Position numbers and translations under genes: made by a program. Shown one piece after another: positions 6,596-10,924 of a stretch of DNA of 10,924 nt; position 1 is the first letter of the stretch; every line of letters begins with the position of its first letter. The notes under the pieces are model-generated. The model worked only from the letters and a program-made list of their open reading frames with translations. It was not told the DNA's origin and made no database searches. The stretch lies in assembly GCA_031401815.1 (NCBI GenBank), contig JANNRW010000205.1, forward strand, positions 1 to 10,924. The letters are read 5' to 3'. This stretch comes from JANNRW01 sp031401815. Its GTDB lineage: Bacteria; Desulfobacterota; Desulfuromonadia; Geobacterales; DSM-12255.

Positions 6596-8047
6596 ATGAA
6601 TATTATAAAAAGGATTATCTCGATAGCTCTGCTTACACCGATAACTGTTGCTTCGCTCCATGCAGCGACTGACCATAAGGAATTCGTCAAAGGGCCATTC
6701 AAGAGCGGAACAGAAGTTACAAAAGTCTGTCTGGAGTGCCATGAAAAGCAGGCATCAGACTTCATGAAGACAACTCACTGGAACTGGAAAGGGGCTCCAA
6801 ACCATGTCAAGGGGTTGGAAAAAAGTACAAAGGAGTATGGCAAGGCAAATATGATAAACGCCTACTGCACGTCTATTGAAGCAGGCAAGGATGGCCTGGT
6901 GCATGAAGCCTGCGGCAAGTGTCATGCAGGTTATGGCTGGACTCGCACAAATTATGACTTCAGCAACAAGGCGAACGTTGATTGCCTTATCTGCCATGCC
7001 CAGAAGGGTAATTACTCAAGATCTTCTTTCGATTGCGATATTGACATGAAATCCATGGAAAAAGGGTCAATGGATCTCGATATGGCATCTAAAACAGTCG
7101 GGATGCCGACAAGGAAAAACTGCGGCTATTGTCACTTCTACGGAGGGGGGGGCGATGCGGTCAAACATGCGGGACTCGACTCAACACTGGAAAAAACTGT
7201 TAAAAAGCATGACGTGCATATGGGTTCCAAGGCGAGTGGCGGGCAGGAGATGAGTTGCCAGGCATGCCATGTTACAAAGGAGCACAAAATTTCCGGCGCT
7301 TCCAGCATGATGGCGCATTACGACTCCAGGGTGACTTGTACAGACTGCCATAGCGGCAAAAATGTACCGCATCAAAAATCTAAAAACAGAGCCATTCTTG
7401 ACAGTCATTTTGCTGCTGTTGCCTGTGAAACCTGCCATATCCCGGTATTTGCCAAGGGGCAGGCGACAAAGATGAGCTGGAACTGGTCTGATGTCGGCAA
7501 AAACCTGAACTCTGAAGAGCAGTTTGACAAAGAGACATTTACAAAGAAAAAAGGGAGCTTTACCTGGGGGATGAATGTAATCCCGGTCTATGCCTGGTAT
7601 AACGGGAAAATCGAGCGTTACATGGTCGGAGACAAAATCCGGGATCCGGAAAAACCAGTAGTCATGACAAAACCTGTCGGAAGCATTTCCGACCGGACTG
7701 CAAAGCTTTACCCCTACAAATTTTACACCGGCGATCAGCCGATGGACTTGAAATACGGATATCTTGGCATATTCCAGCAGTACAAATCCCTTTGGGAAGA
7801 TTACAACTGGGACAAGGCGCTCCAGGCCGGTTCCGAGATTCTCCCCTACAGCGGTAAATACCGGTTCGTGAAAACAGTCTCCTACATAAGCGCCAGTCAT
7901 GAAGTCGCTCCGAAAGAGGACGCCGTGCAGTGCGGCGAATGTCACATGGGGGGTAAGCGGATGAACTGGAAGGAGCTCGGCTATAAGGGTGATCCAATGA
8001 AGGCAGGAGGCAGGGATGCGCAGATGAAGAAGAAGGTGAAAAAGTAA
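6596..8047 (+). CDS. Octaheme c-type cytochrome, tetrathionate reductase (OTR) family
   Basis: A 483-residue exported protein (signal peptide about 1-23, ending LHA) with exactly eight CxxCH motifs. Their first cysteines are at residues 45, 106, 130, 176, 221, 248, 277 and 446. The spacing, the 'YGWTR' segment after the second motif, 'RKNCGYCHFYGGGGDAVKH' around the fourth, and the long haem-free stretch between motifs seven and eight match the OTR family. Shewanella OTR reduces tetrathionate, nitrite and hydroxylamine in vitro, and one haem has a lysine ligand in place of histidine. K174, just before the fourth motif, is my candidate for that lysine, and C91 for the cysteine near the active site. 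There is no lipobox, so the protein is probably soluble in the periplasm. A run of eight G (7145-7152) encodes the glycine patch. It is the last gene of the cluster and is followed by a terminator. Confidence 0.88.
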   Translation: MNIIKRIISIALLTPITVASLHAATDHKEFVKGPFKSGTEVTKVCLECHEKQASDFMKTTHWNWKGAPNHVKGLEKSTKEYGKANMINAYCTSIEAGKDGLVHEACGKCHAGYGWTRTNYDFSNKANVDCLICHAQKGNYSRSSFDCDIDMKSMEKGSMDLDMASKTVGMPTRKNCGYCHFYGGGGDAVKHAGLDSTLEKTVKKHDVHMGSKASGGQEMSCQACHVTKEHKISGASSMMAHYDSRVTCTDCHSGKNVPHQKSKNRAILDSHFAAVACETCHIPVFAKGQATKMSWNWSDVGKNLNSEEQFDKETFTKKKGSFTWGMNVIPVYAWYNGKIERYMVGDKIRDPEKPVVMTKPVGSISDRTAKLYPYKFYTGDQPMDLKYGYLGIFQQYKSLWEDYNWDKALQAGSEILPYSGKYRFVKTVSYISASHEVAPKEDAVQCGECHMGGKRMNWKELGYKGDPMKAGGRDAQMKKKVKK

Positions 8048-8078
8048 AAGTTTCTGCCACTCCATTAAATGCCTCACC

Positions 8079-8114
8079 AAAGCCCTGTGCCATCAGTCAC
8101 AGGGCTTTGGTTTT
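8079..8114 (+). terminator. Intrinsic terminator after the octaheme cytochrome gene
   Basis: An eleven-base perfect stem, AAAGCCCTGTG (8079-8089) and CACAGGGCTTT (8098-8108), encloses an eight-base loop and is followed by GGTTTT. It lies 31 bases after the cytochrome stop codon. The minus-strand ferredoxin gene also ends just beyond it, at 8128, so the hairpin may serve both converging units, although the minus-strand T-tract is weak. Confidence 0.85.
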
Positions 8115-8127
8115 CAGGCAAAATCCA

Positions 8128-9063
8128 TTAAACTTTTCCCCCCTCTGAAGAGATACTCAACCCTTCATCAATGCAGAATTCGACGCACAATCCGCAGCCA
8201 GTACAAAGCAGTTGAACAAATTCAGGTGAAGAGTCGGTGTTTCCGGTTTGCAGAGCACCGGTCGGGCAGATCGCAACACACCCCTGGCATTTTGTACAAG
8301 AGTCAGAAAATGAGATCTCCGTATCAAAATGTTTTCTTATTCCGGTTTCGATTTCAGTGCTGATTCTGTTTCTGGCTCTGTTAAGCAGCTCTCTACGGGT
8401 CGGCAAACGCTTTCCGGCGTAGGGAGTGCGTCTTTCGGACTGTTCCCTGGGAGGGGAAAGAACGGCAACGGCGTTCCGGAACAGGGAGTTACGAAAAGAT
8501 TTGAAGAAGCTTCGACGATCTACTGATTCATCCCGGTAATGAATATCAGCTGTCGAATCTGCAATAAAAATATCACAGCCACCTACCAGCAAGCCTTTTT
8601 CAGCAAGGGCTTCCAGATTCTGCCGGAGTACTGAAACCATTTGACTATTCGGGCAATCGCTGCACAGGGAGAGATTGAGTATCAATCTTTCCTTAACGTT
8701 ATAGCAGAGCGCCAGAAGATGCTCTGAAGAGAGACCACCCAGGCAGGCGATAAAAGCATTGGAGTGATCCTTTGTTCGACTGCAGCCAAAAACAGGTTCA
8801 GGAATGCGGGATAACTGAGCCAGGCAGCTGGAAAAATCGAAGTTCTGTTCCAATGCTCCTGATGGACAGACAGCAGTACAGAGCAGACAGCCTTTACAGT
8901 GGTTCGGATTGACCGCAAGAAAACGATCAAGGGAGAGTGCCCTGTGCGGGCAGATAGAGACGCAGAGGTTGCAACTGCTCTCACTGTGGCGCATCCGGAG
9001 GCAGCGGGAAGCATCAATCTGCAGGTCATCCCTGCTGCCGGTAACAGGGGCTGTTTCAGTCAT
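8128..9063 (-). CDS. Multi-cluster 4Fe-4S ferredoxin-like protein of the molybdoenzyme operon
   Basis: With the ATG at 9063 the product has 311 residues. Four cysteine clusters are visible. The first is spread out (C21, C31, C34, C38; ending CNLCVSICP). The second is classical, HCKGCLLCTAVCP (C56-C66). The third and fourth lie near the C-terminus: CTKCQGCVAICP (about 256-267) and CTGCGLCVEFC (about 287-297). The middle (about 75-160) carries further cysteines, including CSDCP, and the region at about 190-240 is basic. Such proteins could pass electrons to the molybdoenzyme or help its Fe-S assembly; the role here is not known. The start overlaps the chaperone stop (ATGACTGA), implying translational coupling. 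Alternative in-frame starts exist at 9069 and 9087, and none has a good ribosome-binding site. No signal peptide is visible, so it is likely cytoplasmic. Confidence 0.75.
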   Translation of the reverse strand: MTETAPVTGSRDDLQIDASRCLRMRHSESSCNLCVSICPHRALSLDRFLAVNPNHCKGCLLCTAVCPSGALEQNFDFSSCLAQLSRIPEPVFGCSRTKDHSNAFIACLGGLSSEHLLALCYNVKERLILNLSLCSDCPNSQMVSVLRQNLEALAEKGLLVGGCDIFIADSTADIHYRDESVDRRSFFKSFRNSLFRNAVAVLSPPREQSERRTPYAGKRLPTRRELLNRARNRISTEIETGIRKHFDTEISFSDSCTKCQGCVAICPTGALQTGNTDSSPEFVQLLCTGCGLCVEFCIDEGLSISSEGGKV

Positions 9064-9697
9064 TTTCATCAAAGGAGAGAGCAGCATGATCCGAATTGAT
9101 AAAAGCAGCGGTACATTGCGCAATTGCCTGATAGAACGGAGCCTCGCCGTCAGTAATTATAGCCGAGGTAAACGGCTCCAGCCACGGCATCAGAAACCTT
9201 TCCAGAAACTCCTTTTGGAGAGTCAAGAATCGCAGAGCCGCCTCTTTATCGTCTGACTCCTCTGCTTCCCGCTGCTTGAAGGCCAAGTATGACATGAACT
9301 CCAGTTCAACGGCAAAATGATCCGGCAGTTCGTGAAAGTCGTCTGCCAGATGCAGACCGCAGGCGTGATAAAACGCTGCTACCCTGGCGGTGGAATCTCC
9401 CATGACGTTTTTGGCATCGTCAAGATAGATCGAGCCATAGGGGGGGGCTACGAGCTGAAAGGGGCCAATAAACAGGCGGGCATGTTCAACCGCAAGAGCC
9501 TTAAGTGTGCTATTGGTGCCTGCAACGGCTGCTACCGCTGCATACTGGGCGGCATCAGGTACGACAGGCTCAAGAAGGGTTGCAAGTGTAGCGCAGCAGT
9601 TCTCCTCAAACAGTGCGCTTGAGGGGGGGTAGTAACAGGCCGCCAGCAGGCGGTAGACATCTTCACGGGTATAAGGGCAACTGTGGGCATCGGACAT
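9056..9697 (-). CDS. TorD/DmsD-family molybdoenzyme chaperone
   Basis: A 213-residue, mostly helical protein. It carries the family's signature: E71-HARLFIGP followed by PPYGSIY (about 85-91), and later 'LPDHFAVELEFMSYLAF' (124-140). TorD-like proteins bind the twin-arginine leader and the immature catalytic subunit of one partner molybdoenzyme in the cytoplasm until cofactor is loaded. The partner here is surely the catalytic subunit encoded at the right edge. ATG 9697 is chosen because AAGGAA lies eight bases upstream; a TTG at 9733 in frame would add 12 residues that run back into the repeat element. The gene overlaps the next by eight bases. Two G/C homopolymers (9440-9447 and 9623-9629) lie inside it, the first encoding the conserved PP. 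Confidence 0.85.
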   Translation of the reverse strand: MSDAHSCPYTREDVYRLLAACYYPPSSALFEENCCATLATLLEPVVPDAAQYAAVAAVAGTNSTLKALAVEHARLFIGPFQLVAPPYGSIYLDDAKNVMGDSTARVAAFYHACGLHLADDFHELPDHFAVELEFMSYLAFKQREAEESDDKEAALRFLTLQKEFLERFLMPWLEPFTSAIITDGEAPFYQAIAQCTAAFINSDHAALSFDEND

Positions 9698-9705
9698 GGC
9701 AAAGA

Positions 9706-9711
9706 TTCCTT
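9706..9711 (-). promoter_or_regulatory. Ribosome-binding site fixing the chaperone start at 9697
   Basis: The minus strand reads AAGGAA, then eight bases, then ATG at 9697. This supports the 213-residue form over the TTG-started form at 9733. Confidence 0.75.
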
Positions 9712-9718
9712 GAAATAA

Positions 9719-9808
9719 GTAGGGGCGAAGCAAGGTTCACCTGCTTCGCCCGTTTTTGATTCAAATCCGGCAAGGGCGAAGCAGATAAGACGCTTGCTTC
9801 TCCCCTAC
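9719..9808. repeat. Small nested inverted-repeat element within the molybdoenzyme operon
   Basis: The outer arms are GTAGGGGCGAAGCAAG (9719-9734) and CTTGCTTCTCCCCTAC (9793-9808), complementary at 15 of 16 positions. The inner arms CTGCTTCGCCC (9741-9751) and GGGCGAAGCAG (9774-9784) are perfectly complementary. Each outer arm can also pair with its neighbouring inner arm (9723-9731 with 9743-9751, and 9774-9783 with 9795-9804), so two short hairpins compete with one long one. The element has no coding capacity and is about the size of a miniature palindromic repeat. It fills most of the 130 bases between the Fe-S subunit and chaperone genes. Confidence 0.7.
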
Positions 9809-9827
9809 AACAGATCACCGTCGCTTA

Positions 9828-10598
9828 TCAAACTTTACTCCCGCCCTTGAATGCGCGGATGTAGGCTACGTTTGGCTTGGTTCCCTTCTCTTCCTTGAGG
9901 CGCATCGGCTTGTACTTCTTGAGCAGCTTGGCCGGTTCGCTGGTTGGATCGTTCAAGTCGCCGAAGATGCGCGCCTGGGCAGGGCAGACTTCGGCGCAAT
10001 AGGGTTTGATGCTCTGCTTGACCCGGTGTTCGCAGAAAATGCACTTCTCAACCACACCTTTTTTCCGGATGTTTTCATAATCAGGATGACTGTACTTGTT
10101 CTGATAAGGCGGTGCGGCTCCAGCCAGCTTGGCAACCTCGGCACCGGAGGCCGTGCACCCCTTGATCATTTCGCTGGTATCACGAGAAGGCGCATGCGGC
10201 GCTTCCGTGCCAATGTTGGCGCTGATGACCGAATATTCAGCTTTTTCCTTATCCACATCAGTGGCGCTGTATGGACAGGCCTTCTGGCAGCGGCGGCAGC
10301 CGATGCAGCGCTCATCATTGTGCATGGTGATGCCGTCGGTGGTTTTGAACATAGCTTTGGGCTGCACCGGGCAGGCCTTGACGCAGGGCGCGTCTGTGCA
10401 GTGATTGCAGAGTACCGGGATTGCGGTAAAGGATGGATTGGGAAACTTACCCTCCTCACGGCTGATAATATCCGACCAGTTGAAGGTCTGGCCGTTCCCC
10501 CGGGCCTGGGTATTGTTTTCGGCTTTGCAGGTCATGGTACAGCAGCCGCAACCGACACATTTTTGTAGGTCAATGACCATTCCGTATTGTTTTGACAT
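9828..10598 (-). CDS. Four-cluster Fe-S electron-transfer subunit of a DMSO reductase-family molybdoenzyme
   Basis: A 256-residue protein with the full set of 16 cysteines for four [4Fe-4S] clusters: C14-x2-C17-x2-C20-x3-C24 (an extra C19 lies between), C64-x2-C67-x4-C72-x3-C76, C98-x2-C101-x2-C104-x3-C108, and C186-x2-C189-x11-C201-x3-C205. This is the plan of DmsB, PsrB, TtrB and ArrB; the opening 'GMVIDLQKCVGCG' and closing 'KPNVAYIRAF' look most ArrB/PsrB-like to me. A roughly 75-residue insert separates clusters three and four. There is no signal peptide, as expected for a subunit exported with its Tat-dependent partner. The gene starts 19 bases after the catalytic subunit's stop, behind a GGGGGGA ribosome-binding site, so the two are co-translated. 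The substrate cannot be told from this subunit. Confidence 0.85.
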   Translation of the reverse strand: MSKQYGMVIDLQKCVGCGCCTMTCKAENNTQARGNGQTFNWSDIISREEGKFPNPSFTAIPVLCNHCTDAPCVKACPVQPKAMFKTTDGITMHNDERCIGCRRCQKACPYSATDVDKEKAEYSVISANIGTEAPHAPSRDTSEMIKGCTASGAEVAKLAGAAPPYQNKYSHPDYENIRKKGVVEKCIFCEHRVKQSIKPYCAEVCPAQARIFGDLNDPTSEPAKLLKKYKPMRLKEEKGTKPNVAYIRAFKGGSKV

Positions 10599-10617
10599 TT
10601 AAGGTATCCCCCCTTTC

Positions 10618-10924
10618 CTAGGCTTTCTCTATTTTGACGCCGGTATAGCCGCCATTACGTGCGGTTGAACCGCTCAGACGGTCATAGTCATCAACCAGGA
10701 GCTCGTTGTTATTGCCACCACGCGGTTGGGCCTTGGCATAATCCTTGGCAGCCACCCGTCCATAAGCCCAGTGTCCCTGGCCGAAACACTTGGCAACCGT
10801 GCCGGGGCGGACGCCTTCCCACAGTTTGGCCGTGGTGATGATGGAGCCGGTTGTCGAGGTAATTTTTACCTTGTCGCCGGTTTTGATCCCAAGCTTCTTC
10901 AGCACGTTGGCGAACTTGCAGACT
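10618..10924 (-). CDS. Molybdopterin oxidoreductase catalytic subunit, C-terminal part (runs off the edge)
   Basis: The last 102 codons of a larger gene whose start lies beyond position 10924; the frame is open to the edge. The visible part is the C-terminal molybdopterin dinucleotide-binding domain. 'LGIKTGDKVKITSTTGSI' is the usual strand-loop opening of this domain, 'FGQGHWAYGR' gives the cofactor-contacting loop, and the end reads 'YDRLSGSTARNGGYTGVKI'. In this family the enzyme reduces or oxidises oxyanions such as arsenate, selenate, tetrathionate or thiosulfate at a bis-MGD molybdenum centre, usually after Tat export. The GQGHWAYGR/RGGNNN/YDRLSG pattern feels closest to the respiratory arsenate reductase and related clades, but this is an impression from the tail alone. 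It is the first of four co-directional genes in the window. Confidence 0.85.
   Translation of the reverse strand, partial: VCKFANVLKKLGIKTGDKVKITSTTGSIITTAKLWEGVRPGTVAKCFGQGHWAYGRVAAKDYAKAQPRGGNNNELLVDDYDRLSGSTARNGGYTGVKIEKA

Noticed and set aside
7181..8080. A 299-codon open frame on the minus strand across the octaheme cytochrome gene
   Set aside because: It lies antisense to a gene with eight intact haem motifs, has no ribosome-binding site that stands out, and its product has no recognisable domain; it is a shadow of the cytochrome's codon use.
9064..9123. Longer form of the ferredoxin-like gene from TTG at 9123
   Set aside because: It would overlap the chaperone gene by 68 bases and add residues with no cluster motif; the ATG overlapping the chaperone stop is simpler, though starts at 9069 and 9087 cannot be excluded.
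10026..10568. A 180-codon plus-strand open frame opposite the Fe-S subunit gene
   Set aside because: The minus-strand frame has all sixteen cluster cysteines in order; the plus-strand frame is alanine- and glycine-rich noise typical of antisense to G+C-rich coding sequence.

Overview
The window looks like a chromosomal segment of a dissimilatory metal- or oxyanion-reducing Desulfuromonadia bacterium (Geobacter and relatives). The reasons are a secreted octaheme cytochrome c, a rhodanese/porin/small-protein set resembling Geobacter ExtH, ExtI and ExtJ, a PEP-CTERM protein, a clear sigma-54 promoter, and a respiratory molybdoenzyme operon with its own chaperone. The taxonomic call is inference from gene content; no rRNA or tRNA is present.

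Left part (1-2405). The first 36 bases are probably the last codons of a gene entering from the left. A candidate sigma-54 promoter (92-107) precedes a membrane-anchored protein with a PEP-CTERM tail (155-874) and a secreted CAP-domain protein (914-1579). A convergent gene (1716-2405, minus strand) encodes a secreted protein of unknown function with an internal duplication.

Centre (2406-8114). A near-perfect sigma-54 promoter (2471-2486) points into a four-gene plus-strand cluster: a DUF3373-type outer-membrane beta-barrel (ExtI-like), a 107-residue periplasmic protein (ExtJ-like), a triple-rhodanese protein with one haem c motif (ExtH-like), and a tetrathionate reductase-family octaheme cytochrome c (OTR). 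All four have export signals. A G-rich nested inverted-repeat element (4987-5161) sits between the second and third genes, and an intrinsic terminator (8079-8114) closes the cluster. Together they look like an envelope module for reducing a sulfur, selenium or tellurium oxyanion: barrel for entry or contact, rhodanese for sulfane-sulfur or selenium chemistry, OTR for electron delivery.

Right part (8128-10924, minus strand). This is a molybdoenzyme operon read right to left: the C-terminus of a DMSO reductase-family catalytic subunit (cut by the window edge), a four-cluster Fe-S subunit, a TorD-family chaperone and a multi-cluster ferredoxin-like protein. A second small inverted-repeat element (9719-9808) lies between the Fe-S subunit and chaperone genes. 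No membrane anchor gene is visible. The substrate cannot be fixed from this end of the operon; arsenate, selenate, tetrathionate and polysulfide/thiosulfate enzymes all belong to the same superfamily. The two systems converge on the terminator region, so the window reads as an oxyanion-respiration neighbourhood.
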